Assembly: GCA_951640195.1 (NCBI GenBank)
Contig: OX621169.1
Location: forward strand, 868,001 to 932,000
DNA from: Porpolomopsis calyptriformis
Lineage: Eukaryota; Basidiomycota; Agaricomycetes; Agaricales; Hygrophoraceae
Length of the DNA stretch: 64,000 nt
Direction: 5' to 3'
Part shown: in pieces, positions 45,660-56,327 of the stretch
Layout: every line of letters begins with the position of its first letter
Numbering within the stretch: the first letter of the stretch is position 1
Made by a program: the position numbers and the translations under genes
Notes under the pieces: generated by a model
What the model saw: only the letters and a program-made list of their open reading frames with translations
Database searches by the model: none
What the model was told of the DNA's origin: nothing

Positions 45660-45783
45660 AGCAAGATCGATTTCTTGAGAATGAAAGATGGAGACGAAAG
45701 AGATTATAAGGAAGAGTCGGAGTTTGGAAGAGGTGACAAAAGTGAAAATATAAACGAGGGGAGTTGATACCGTGAAAGAGTGA

Positions 45784-48700
45784 TCAGGTCGCCGTTTGAA
45801 TTGATTGTTCGTATTCTAGAATTCGTTCTTTCGCATGGAGGAGGTTCTTCTTCGGTTCCCAGGTTGCTTCTTCAATGGGATAGCCGACCCATTTGACCAA
45901 ATACGTACGACGTCGGGTGGACCCGTGATGTTGGAGAATTTGTTCGACCTCATATTCTTCTTTCTCTTGAATGACATCCGGAGGTGGACGGAGATTATCA
46001 TCTACTTCCTCTGGGTGGAGATCAGAGTTAATGTTAGCGGGTCTCAGGAGTGAAACGTGAAAGACGTCGTGTATTTTCCATGATAAGGGGAGGGCCAGGC
46101 GATAAGAGACTTTTCCGATTTTCTCTAGAACTTTGAACGGTCCAGTGCGTCGGACATCAAGTTTGAGGGTTGGACGACCTGTTTTTAAGTTACGAGTATC
46201 AAGATAAACAAATTGACCTATTTGGAGTTGGGTATCTTTCCGTTTACGATCTGCGAAGCGTTTCATGATTTCGGCCGCTGTTTCTAGAGCTTTTGTGGCT
46301 TCTTCACGGGCTTCTGTGAGATGATCGTGGAAGGTATCTGCTGCGGGGTTGGAAGTAGGGGCCGCAGGGACAGATGGGACGAAGGGATGTTGGCCAGTAT
46401 CAAGGTAAAAGGGAGTGTGTTTCGTCGAGGAGTGCTGTCGGTTATTGTAAGCGAATTCAGCTGGGGATAGCCAGTTGGACCAATCGTCTTGCATAAAGTT
46501 TGTATATAAACGAAGGTATTGCTCGAGTTCTTGATTGGTGCGTTCCGTTTGACCATCAGTTTGGGGATGATAAGCGGTGGATAGACCGGAGATGATTCCC
46601 AAATGAGTGTTGAGAGCTTTCGCAAATTTGGAAGCAAACTGAGTTCCTCGATCGGTTATGATCTTCTTTGGCCAGCCGTGGTGTTTCCATACATTGTCCC
46701 TGAAGAGTTTTGCGACTCCTTCTGCAGAAATATTTGATGTCGTCGGAACAAAGTGAGCGCGTTTGGTAAAGCGGTCGACAACGACTAAGACAGCATCGTA
46801 GCCAGATGATTGGGGGAGTTCCACGATTAGATCGGCGGTGATTTCTTCCCAAGGTCGAGACGAAGGGGGAATGGGTTCCAGGAGACCTGTAGGCTTCGAA
46901 GGATAGAGCTTGACTTGTTGGCAGGTCGGACAGGATGATACGAATACACGGATGTCAGGGGCAGCACTACTCCAGGTGTAGTTCCGCAACACAAGCTCAC
47001 GTGTCTTCTCGATTCCGGGATGGCCTCCATGGGGCAGGGAGTGGGTCAATCGAATTATCTCTGTGCGTAGCAATACGTCTGCTGGCACAATAATACGATC
47101 TCCTGCATCTCTCACAATTCCGTCAGTGAAGGAGTAGCCGGAAGAGGGATCGGATAACTTGATGCGAATGTCCTCTGGGATTTCGTTGAAGTCGGGGAAG
47201 CGAAGTCTTGACATAAAGGAAGGTTCGGACATGGAAATGATAGCATTGATGAAACGTTCGGGGGGGAGGAGGGCTTGGCCTTCTAATTCTTCTTTTTCTG
47301 TACGACGGTGGTCGGGTCGGCGGGAGAGTCCATCGGCTTTGTTTTTGACTCCAGGGGAATACTCGATCTTGAAGTCGAATCTACCTAAGAATTCCATCCA
47401 ACGTGCTTGTCGTCTGGAGAGGGATCTGTTCTGCATAAAATACTTGAGCGCTAAATTGTCCGTCTTTATCAACACAGTATCCCTTGCGCCCTCTAAAAGA
47501 TAACGCCAATATTTGAGGGAAGTGACGATTGCAAGCATCTCCAGATCATGGGTAGGATAGTTGTACTCGGCAGGGAGTAGAGACTTTGAGAAAAAGCCAA
47601 CGGGGTGCCAACCGTTGTCGTGTTTCTGAGATAAGACCGCGCCAATACCGAAATCTGAGGCATCAGTCTCCAAGAGGTAAGGAAGGTCTGGCCGCGGGGT
47701 AAGAAGGACAGGGGCTGTAGTGACGAGATGTTTGAGTTGCTCAAAGGCTTTTTGACACAAGGGAGACCAATCCCAAGGTTGGTCTTTCCGCAAAAGGCCA
47801 CAGAGGGGACGAACGACTGAGGAGAAACTTTTGATGTAACGACGCCAGAAGTTGGTGGTGCCAAGGAAGGATTGGAGGTCTCGCAGCTTTTGGGGCGTCG
47901 GCCAATTGATGATGGCGTCTACCTTTTTTGGATTGATAGCGAGTTGACCTTTACTGATGATTGTACCAAGGTATGTAACAGAGGTCTTCTCCATTTGGCA
48001 TTTGACGGGTTTGGCGGATAGCTGATTCTTCTCCATGAGTTTAAGGGTTTCGTCAGTCCAGTGGCGGATTTCTTCGGGGGTGTCGCCCATAATGAGAATG
48101 TCGTCAATATAAATGTGGACACAGCCAGAGTCCAGAACGGTTTTAAAGAGAACGTCTATCATTCGTTGAAAAGATGCTGGGGAGTTCCGTAGTCCAAAGA
48201 ACATAACGGTCGGCTCGAAGAGTCCTCGATTGGTGATGAAAGCTGCTTTCCATTCGTCACCTTCCTTGAGTCGTATGTTGTTAAATCCCCATCGAATATC
48301 GATGACTGTAAAGAGTGAAGCAGTAGCAAGCTTCGGTACTTGGAGGATTTCCGATAGAAGGGGAAGGGGGTAACGATCAGGAATGGTTTTTGAGTTGATG
48401 TAGCGATAGTCCTGGATGGGACGTAGACCAGCACTGAGACCTTTAGCATTGATCTCTTCAGCTTTTTTCGCAAAGAAGAAGGGAGCAGCTTGCGGTGATT
48501 TCGATGGACGTATCCGACCTGTTCTGAGATTTTCGTCAATAAACTTATTAAGTTCCACCTGTTCATAGGGGGAAAGGGGATAGAGTTTCCCGACTTGAAA
48601 CTTGGTGTTTGGGTAGAGGTTGATCGCATGATCAAAAGGACGTCGAGGAGGAAGCTTGTCGAATTCTGCGGTATGAAAAACACGCCAGAAATTGTGATAA

Positions 48701-49352
48701 CGACTGGGAATAAAGGATTTGATATCCTCCTCGATGGAAACTGGTCGGGAGTGGTCAACTCCGACCAAACGGATAAAGGAGTCATGTTTCAGACTCGAAT
48801 CGAAGATGTAGAGTTCTTCCTGTGGGGGCAACACTCCGACTCGCATACTACTGAACAGCGTGTCACCAGACGCAAAGGTTAAGGTGCCTTTTGTCCAATT
48901 GATGGTGGGGTTGTGTCGCAAGAGCCATGGGAAGCCGAGGATGACCTGTTGCTTTTTTCCTAAGTTGGTGACCTCCAACCGGATTCGTTCTCGGAAGGAT
49001 AGATCTGGTGCCTCAATAAACAGGTCTGTATCGTGCGTGATGGGACCTCCTCGGTTCTCGGAACCATCAGCGTTTCGTACCGGTACAACCTCATCCAACA
49101 GATAGGTCGATATCTCCATTTGACGAACGAATGCTTCGTCAATAAAATTCCCTGAGGCGCCAGAGTCAATGAGCGCTATGATAGCCACCCGTCGAAGATT
49201 GTCGGCACTCGTGATCCAAAGATAGAATTCGAGAGCGCCTTTGCCCTGTTCAAGTGTGCCAAGAAAACGAAAACTTTTCATAGATGGTGGTACACATACA
49301 TGGGACACAGCCAAAGTGCTCGGGCTTTTAGCACTTGGCCGGACTAAAAATC
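45784..49352 (-). CDS. pol polyprotein of element E
   Basis: About 1,190 codons in the -1 frame after the frameshift site, uninterrupted to 45784. In order: aspartic protease (ALIDSGASGNFIDEAF), reverse transcriptase (VIDIRWGFNNIRLKEGDEWK, HIYIDDILIMGD), RNase H (LETDASDFGIGAVLSQ), integrase zinc finger (HGGHPGIEK...CPTCQQ), D,D-35-E core (ITADLIVELPQ, KIITDRGTQFASKF, YHPQTDGQTERTNQE), GPF/Y segment and chromodomain (YLVKWVGYPIEEATWEP). All catalytic residues are kept. The chromodomain probably guides insertion to methylated-histone chromatin. Confidence 0.95.
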
Positions 49353-50768
49353 CTTTTGCTCTTTTAACGCTCGAGCTAGCGCAGCCCGTCTCTCCTTGTT
49401 CCAATTTGCGATTCCCATATCCTTCAAGTCGTCCTTTGCCATCCTTTTTTCCTTTTCGTCGTCCTCTGGTACTTCCTCTATCCGCGCTTCCGATTCTTCT
49501 GTATCGACCCGATTGATCGTTCGGACATTCCGTCCTTTGCCTCGACCGCGATTTCCTCCTTTTCCTCGAGTAGAGTTTGAGGATTCTTGACGTGCCGGAA
49601 CGTCTTCAGCACGTGGACTTCGACATTCGTTGGCATAGTGTCCCTTTTTGCCACAATTGTAGCAAGTGATGGAGGAGTTGTCTCGTTTCACTGTCTTGAG
49701 AGAGGCTTCTCTCGATTCTTGTTTGATCGGGGATGAAGTGGTGGTGGTGGTGATGGAGCGGGAAGGGTTTCCTCGTGGACTCGATTTGGCTTCAGACTTC
49801 TTTCCTTTTTGATCTCGACTTGACCACAATGCTTGTTCGGCTCGTTGTTCCTGGTACTGTTCTTCGAACTGGGCCGCTTTCGTCGTCCAGTCCAGCAAAG
49901 TCGACGGCATATTGTCCATCGAGTAGATCCGCGTTCGGATCGGCTGGGGGAGTCCGGCTTTGTAAAACCGAAGTAGAGCGGTCTCGTTGTACTCAGTTCT
50001 TGCTGCGTGTTGCATGAACCGAAGGTTGTAGTCTTCTATCGTTCCTGTCATCTTCACTTTCTCTAGCTCGATCCGCGCCTTCGCCGCTGGGTTGATCCTT
50101 CCGAAAGCTTCCCTGAAATCGTCCAAAAATGTTGCGTAGTCCCATACGAAATTCCTCGTCCTGTCAACTCCTTCTGTGAACAGTCGTCCCCAGGCCCGTG
50201 GATTGCCGTCACCGAGGTAAGAGAGCATATAGATGATCTTCTGTTTATCGTTGTAGTCTTTGACCACAAAGTTGAGTCGACATTGATGAATGAAGTCTTC
50301 AAGCTTCTCGGAGGTTCCATCATACTCGGTTGGATCGGCGATTTTGATTTTGGTGGGGGCTGGAAGTGTGGGGGGAGCAGTCGTCTGGGTGGGTAGTTGA
50401 GTGGGAAAGGTTGGTTGGGATGGAGGTTGGACGGATTGGGTTCTTCTTGTGGGGTAAACGAAAGGATTCGAGGGGGAAAGTCCAGGTCCCCGAAGTACAG
50501 ATCGTCGTCGTGGGGGAGGGGTGGCTGGTTCAGATTCTTCGCGTCGACTTTCTTTGAGAGCTTTCAGCTCCTTTCGGAGCTCATCATTGACGTCGACTTC
50601 GTTGTAGTACCAACCGCGGAACTGGTCGATTTGTGCTCTTAAATCTCTGAGCTCTTGTTCCATGTTGAATGGGACGACGTCCTCTTCTTCTTCTTGAATG
50701 GTAGGGGGGATGTTACTGGGTCCTGGTGCGGGAACGGATTGATCGGCTTCGTACTCTTGTTGAGACAT
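49344..50768 (-). CDS. gag of element E
   Basis: 474 codons from ATG 50768. N-terminal acidic and coiled-coil segment, a Pro/Thr/Gln-rich linker, the gag core (KIKIADPTEYDGTSEKLEDF; YMLSYLGDGNPRAWG) and an intact CCHC knuckle CYNCGKKGHYANEC. An Arg/Gly stretch and a charged C-terminus end at TAG 49344-49346. It overlaps pol across the slip site. Confidence 0.93.
   Translation of the reverse strand: MSQQEYEADQSVPAPGPSNIPPTIQEEEEDVVPFNMEQELRDLRAQIDQFRGWYYNEVDVNDELRKELKALKESRREESEPATPPPRRRSVLRGPGLSPSNPFVYPTRRTQSVQPPSQPTFPTQLPTQTTAPPTLPAPTKIKIADPTEYDGTSEKLEDFIHQCRLNFVVKDYNDKQKIIYMLSYLGDGNPRAWGRLFTEGVDRTRNFVWDYATFLDDFREAFGRINPAAKARIELEKVKMTGTIEDYNLRFMQHAARTEYNETALLRFYKAGLPQPIRTRIYSMDNMPSTLLDWTTKAAQFEEQYQEQRAEQALWSSRDQKGKKSEAKSSPRGNPSRSITTTTTSSPIKQESREASLKTVKRDNSSITCYNCGKKGHYANECRSPRAEDVPARQESSNSTRGKGGNRGRGKGRNVRTINRVDTEESEARIEEVPEDDEKEKRMAKDDLKDMGIANWNKERRAALARALKEQKDF
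49347..49353 (-). other. -1 ribosomal frameshift heptamer of element E
   Basis: Minus strand G GAT TTT just before the gag TAG; the -1 reading is GGA TTT TTA. The G-GAU-UUU form belongs to the same slippery class as G-GGU-UUU in B-D. Confidence 0.65.
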
Positions 50769-50931
50769 TGATGTCAGTGATGATGATGAGGGGGAAAGGG
50801 GGATGATGGATTGTGCGGGGGTTTGGAATACTATTGGTTGAAAGGGAGTATCTGAATCTGCAGATGAGAAGATTGACCTTGTTAAGTCTTCGGCAGGATC
50901 CAGAGTGGAAGTGGTTTGATGCGCAAGAAGG

Positions 50932-50943
50932 AAGTTCGATTCT
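50932..50943 (-). other. Self-priming primer-binding site of element E
   Basis: Minus strand AGAATCGAACTT abuts the 5' LTR. 11 nt are the exact complement of AAGTTCGATTC in the LTR (51037-51047, minus strand), which lies about 31 nt after a TATATAAAG box. Confidence 0.8.
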
Positions 50944-51313
50944 TGTTATGATTCGGTAGTCGAAGGGTTTTACTTCTCGCATTGGAGGGGCTGATGAGGA
51001 AATGGAATTCGACTAAAGAGTGGGGGAGCTAACTAGGAATCGAACTTAACCTACTGACTAGAAATCAGGCTTTATATACTAACTACCTGAGTCGCCATGA
51101 GTCAGTCGTATGTACGATTACAAAGCGGAATCCGGAATGTGACTAGTGAAGAGTCACGAAAAGAATATCGGAAACGGAATGTGACTCGTGAAGAGTCGGA
51201 AGGAAGGTACATGTGATCAGTCTCTATGTATAGAATGGTAAAACGGAAGGATAGACGGAATAGAGACTAATCAAGTATGACTAAGAGAAAAAGGAAAAAA
51301 GATGTCCGTGACA
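50944..51313 (-). repeat. 5' LTR of element E
   Basis: 370 nt, apparently identical to 44631..45000. Contains TATATAAAG and the presumed transcript start. Confidence 0.94.
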
Positions 51314-52417
51314 GTCATCCAGGCCAGATCTTCCAGTTTCACGGATGTCGCCATTTCTCAACCTTTGGATGGCCACTCTGTCCTTGAGTGTGAATGTGCC
51401 TGGTCTCAAGGCCACTTCATTTTCTTGTTCGAATAACCTGTTCCGGTCGTTCCTCCTCTTACATCCATGTCAATGTTTATCAACTTGATCAGCTGTGGCT
51501 CACCGTCTCTGATAGACGGAACTTGTCTTGTCTTCTTGTCGAGGACGGCGAAGCTCAGCTTCTGCTTGTTGCAGAAGTTCGTCTTCTTCATCCCTATCTG
51601 GATGAATGGTTGTATCCATCTTATTTCGACGGGTGTTGTCACTATTCTTATGCACCATAACCTTATTAAGGTCATTAGCTAGCTTCATGAATTCCTCACA
51701 ACTAATTCCGCCCGTTCTCGTCTGAATGAGTACATTGACCCTGTCAACTACATCGGAGAGCATCTCACTTGATGCCTCGCAATTCTGCGGGCGCTTTTCT
51801 TGTCATCTCTTATTACAGGTGACAGTCGACATCTGACTGGGTGTAGGCAATGGGTCTCGTTACTCATATTGATTGTCTATTTCATTACGCTGTAATAGAT
51901 TTAACATTTGATGAACGTATACTCGTTCATTCAGGTTTCGTGACAAGGAAGGGTTTCCTGTCCTCATTTGACCCTCAGTGAGGGTGTGCATTAAAGTATC
52001 AAGTGTAGGGTCAATTGTCATGCTTACATGCTAACTTGTCGTCGGCAACAACTCCTCTCTTTCTGTAAGTTGGGAACTGCTATCATCTAAGTTGGCACGA
52101 TGTCTTTGTTCACTCTGGGGTGAATTTATGGCTGTTGCTGGCCATTGTTGGGTGTCGCTAAGGTCGTGACATAGCACACCTGAATCAGTGACGGCGCTCG
52201 TCTGCGCTGTTCCCAGGTTGTCATCGTCAGGCAGTTTGCCTTGTGAGTTGTGCGCTGTTGAGGCCCACATGATTTGAGTCTTCATGTGGGTCTTCGTCAT
52301 TAACAGAGGCCGTGTCATTGACAGGGAGGCTTTTTCAATCAAAGTTGATTTACACAGATATTCCACAATTTCTTGTGGATGTGCAAAAAAGTGTAAGGGT
52401 TGGGGATAAGTTATCAC
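51314..52417 (-). pseudogene. gag of element G, part 1 (N-terminal)
   Basis: Minus strand frames with stops: an N-terminal stretch (52031..52417), then LDTLMHTLTEGQ, then CEASSEMLSDVVDRVNVL and KLANDLNKVMVHKN, then a charged region with LKDRVAIQRLRNGDIRETGR. The frame runs into the GTCAT duplication and continues at 44630 after element E. Related to Agaricomycete Ty3 gag by the conserved DIR-x-T/DLWAEGQ order. No LTR of G identified. Confidence 0.65.
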
Positions 52418-54147
52418 ACTTTGCTCAATACCAGGATATGCACAGAACCAATGTATTGGGGCAATCTGGTATAAGCGGGAGTGGAATGTAAACTTATTGT
52501 TTACCTAAGCATAACTGGTACTTAAGGTATCTGGTACAAATACATACAAACACAGCATGGTGGCTGTATGTAACATATCTGTTACACATATACATATATA
52601 TGGTGCAATTGATAAGGCATTATCACTATGGGTTCCTAAATTCCAACATCTATTTCTTTTGTTAACACCTAATCAGTAGTCTGCCAACTCTTTAAACCCT
52701 GTGCCTAGAGCCTGAAATAAAACCCTTTGACCAATCCAAGTGTTACAATCATATTCTAGGCCATCTGTGTTATAGACTGGTTACCCGGTCCACAGGCATA
52801 CTCTATTTGGTCATGGTTTGTCATCCTCTTCTTATCTCGGACCTTTGCCTAGATTTATCATTTCACATAATCTCAATTTGATGATAGCTTAACCAGCTCC
52901 GCTTATCCACTTAGTTGGTACTACTTTGTGTCTCTGTTAATCATCAGGGTATAGGGTACACAATCATGTATATATATAAGAGTAGTAGGATGGGGAAGGT
53001 TGCCCCATCCTCAGTTATCCACTTGGTATCTGGGGTATCATTCATCCATTGCAAGTGTTATGGCCACTTCATTTGTTGTCTCAACCACTTTCCTTATCTT
53101 CGATTTTATCTAATCTTATCTTTCCTAATCTAATCTTTTATCTTATCTCCTCCTAGATTAGAGGTGATAATGCCATTGGCCGATGAAGACATGCTGCACA
53201 AGGGCTGTGCAATACTGCGCATTAGTCAGCCATTCCATGGATCGTTGCTGTGGTTATCACAATCACAGTCCAGACCCAGGTAGATATAAGTAGAGTACAG
53301 AATGCTTGTATCTTCCCTAGTTTTGTCCTTCAACATTGTCACCCCTAGCTTATGTGCTAGGCTCTCTGTGATTACACGTCTAGCAACCTGAGTCCCACTG
53401 CTGACATAACAGCAAGCCTAACACCAAGACTGCTGTCTAACACCCTCACTTAGCAGGATCACTCAGTTAGCAAATTGAACACAACTGTAATTTAAGTAAC
53501 TGCTTTTGATCTCTATACAATTTAGGATAATCTCCAGCTTGAATGAACAAAAACCATCCAGTTTTGAGTGAGATATTGAGTGATCTTTATTTTAGGGTGC
53601 TGAATGAGTGGCATGTGACCTTTGTTACTGATGTGACCGTGGTCCACCGAGTCCATCAAAAAGGCCGGAAAATGCCATGACAGCATCCAGAAAAGGTAGT
53701 AAATAAATATAGTCTGTCACATGGCAAAATGTGGCCTCCCACATGGGCTAAGCGGCTCACTGTCGCGTTATATTATAGATTATCCAACCAAAGTCCAACC
53801 ACTATCTGACTTTTCATTTTTACTAAGTAGGACAGAGCACCTGAAGTAAAACCATTTCAACATCAACCAGTTTATAACAGGATAATGGGGTGCAATCAGA
53901 TATGAACAAAGTAAAATAAGATGAAAATTCAGATGCATCATAACACCTGCAGCATGTAATCCCTTACATGAATGCATTCTGATAGAAGTAGATCTTTTTG
54001 AGTAGTTACAGGTTAATGTAATTAAAACCTAGATTAGCTTATGCTCCAAACCCAGTGAATGAGTTTTCAAAAATCAGCATATTATAAGCCAATCTGTGTG
54101 CCAAGTAACTTGCTTTAATAGGCATTTAACCATAAACCTGGACCATC
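52418..54147. repeat. Gene-free stretch with decayed LTR fragments
   Basis: 52647-52740 resembles the region of the C LTR after its transcript start (AATCAGTAGTCTGC, GAGCCTGAA-TAAAACC). 53433-53446 resembles the C LTR end (GACTGCTGTCTAACA). 53828-53878 resembles the B/D LTR end (GAAGTAAAACCATTTCA...CAGTTTATAACA). A hairpin GGATGGGG/CCCCATCC is at about 52988-53012. No gene seen. Confidence 0.55.
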
Positions 54148-55817
54148 TCATAGCTCATCTCGGACCACTTGGGCATCCTCAGATTTATCCTCCTCATAGG
54201 GCTCCTGCTGCTGTGAGCCTAGCTTGTCATCAGATTTCTTTGGCCTGGCCTTGATGTCAAGGCCAGCGGCACGCAGCAACTCAGCCAGCGCGTTTTCCCC
54301 GCCTTCCAACTCATCGTCTAGGGGAATATCGATCAAAACGAGGCCTTCTTCAGCAAACCGATCGGTGATGACCTGCGGATACTCGCCCTCCGGCAGGTTC
54401 AACCCTTTGTTATCGATAAACGATTTGATCGCACGCTGAATCATGATAGTGAGGGCATCTGCCGATTGTTTGTCGGATTCGGCGTCTGGTTCCTTCGGGG
54501 AGGGGGGGCTGACTGGAAGGGTGGGTTTCCGGAGATGGAACTGGTATGGGTGATCGGCTTCTCGTGGAGAGTCCTGGTCCGAGTGGAGACGAGGGTCCGA
54601 ACCTACGATCTCACGACATCGAATGACGGCTTCCTCTCGCGAGTCAAGGAGTGACTTGAACCCTGGCTCACCACAGAGGCGTGGGGTGTGAATCACGAGA
54701 ACGTAGGAACAAGTCTTTGCCTCCTTGACGAAGAGAATCGTATCTGTCACAGTCATTGAGCAATGAAACTATGTAAATAGAATAGATCAGTTGTACGTTC
54801 AGCGCAGATAAAATGGACATGGGCGAAGCCGAACCTGAACTTCAACTTCTCTATTTTTACCAGTTTTGTCACAAATACTGCCGTCTCCCCATCTCTGAAC
54901 GAGATAACGAGATCCGGCCTCTCGTGAGAGCTCAAGGTTGGTTGCAAGAGCAGATTGTTGGGCAAGTGTAAGGTCGGCCCCCGGTTCCGGAGTTGGAGGC
55001 GCTCGTCCGAGAGTATAAGACGGATACTAAATTGTACCCGAACGCAAAATGAATACCAGGCGTGTGAATTGTGCCTACGCTTACCTCAGGGTCTTCTTTT
55101 GGTTTATATCCACCTGAAACGAAGATCACTGGGGGCTCAAGTACTAAAGAGGCCGACGGAAGATACCGGGTGGGTGAGGGTGTGAGTGAGGGAGCTCTTT
55201 AAATTGACGGATTTGTTCATTATGACAATATGAATATGTAAACCACCCCTGGCGGTGCTAATAAATTGATTTGATCAACCGAAGAGAAGGAAATAAAATC
55301 AAAAGAAGACCGACGTATAAACAAGTTCCAGACAGAGGCTGGAGGAGGGACCAACTGTGGGCGGGTGTGACGTCGGTGTCATGGTCATTTTCTGGCGGTA
55401 GTGGATGGCTAGATGGTGGTGGCGGAATGAGACACAGATAGGAATACTGAGGTCCAATTTTCATGAACTCGAGTGTGGGTGAAGAAGGAAGCTGATGAAA
55501 GAGCTAAGTCAGAACACAAGAGAGAGAAAAGAGGGGCCACGGACATTTGCGAGAAGACCATTGGTGTCCCCGCTGCCGATTTCCTTCGGGGATGGGGGTT
55601 GAGTGCAATGCTCTTCCGTCCAAGGTTGGTCGAGAAACTCGGGTTCTCCGCCTCGAAGACCATCGCGGAGCCATGTCTGAGCAGTCTGGTTAAGGACAGG
55701 GAGGCCGTTTAGGAAAGAGATTCGGTATTTTGGGAAAGCGTGTGTGTCCTCTGGGAGATGGAGGAGACGAGGAGCGACGAGGGGGAGGGAGAGAGAGAGA
55801 GCGAGGAGATGAAGCAT
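54148..55817 (-). CDS. YOS9: ER quality-control lectin OS-9/Yos9
   Basis: Six exons join in phase: 55545..55817, 55315..55491, 55167..55257, 55085..55113 (29 nt), 54835..55026 and 54148..54768 (460 residues). It begins with a signal peptide (MLHLLALSLSLPLVAP), then the family N-terminus FPKYRISFLNGLPVLNQTA. The MRH lectin domain has WSLLQPLSGTCLY, RQGWFTYSYCHNEQIRQF, GSRYLVQRWGDGSICDKTG, EVQFHC and TCSYVLVIHTPRLC. The last four residues are RDEL, an HDEL/KDEL-type ER retrieval signal. The protein recognises trimmed N-glycans on misfolded proteins and hands them to the HRD1 ubiquitin ligase (ERAD). Confidence 0.93.
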
Positions 55818-56099
55818 GATGTAAGTTAAGGTAGCGCGATGAAGAGAACGCCGCCGGGGCCGTGCCGAAACAGACTCCGACTCCGCGGCTGATGGAGCCG
55901 ATCGGCGGTGGGAAGACATAAAATTATCCGAGGGAAAAAAATACGGGAAAAAAAAAAAAGTAAGGGGATGGGCAAAGATACTAAATATAGAAAGTGGCAT
56001 GTGGACAGAAAATAATTGATTTACCACCATCATTTATTCAAACGAACGTGAGCGCATACACGGGCTATTCCGGGATTACGTACGGGTGCCTCCGGAATA

Positions 56100-56185
56100 A
56101 GAAATAATTTAAATTTTTTTATTTTATTTTATTTTATTTTTATTTTTATTTTTTATTTTATTTTATTTATTTTTATTATTTACGC
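56100..56185. repeat. A/T-only low-complexity tract of (A)TTTT units
   Basis: About 80 bp made almost entirely of TTTTA/TTTTTA units, between the divergent OS-9 and AT-hook genes. Confidence 0.85.
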
Positions 56186-56327
56186 TAAATTCGGCAGTGC
56201 GTTATTCAATAAAACCAAAAATCTTCATAACCTTTTCCCCGCTTTCTCTCTCTGTTCTCTTCCTCGAACCAACGCGTCCGCCCTTTTCATCCCCCCAATC
56301 TACTCCAACCCCTTCCTCTTCACTCGA

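Larger units (their letters stand above)
44631..51313 (-). mobile_element. Nearly intact Ty3/gypsy chromovirus element E
   Basis: 6,683 bp, minus strand. LTRs 44631..45000 and 50944..51313 (370 nt each) look identical base for base. Flanked by GTCAT (44626-44630 and 51314-51318). gag and pol are each uninterrupted. Primer-binding site, frameshift site and third ORF are present. Inserted in gag of element G. A recent and possibly active copy. Confidence 0.95.

Noticed and set aside
53716..53878. A 163-bp TGTCAC...TAACA segment as a complete small LTR or TRIM
   Set aside because: Only the last 50 bp resemble the B/D LTR end and no flanking duplication is present, so it is reported only as a relic.
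54955..55185. Plus-strand ORF over the OS-9 gene
   Set aside because: Shadow of the OS-9 exons and introns on the other strand; no family features.
55085..55257. Apparent one-base phase mismatch between two YOS9 exons
   Set aside because: A recount of the exon (91 nt, ending HPHPP plus one base) gives a perfect HPHPPGGYKPKEDPE junction; my first reading had dropped four bases.
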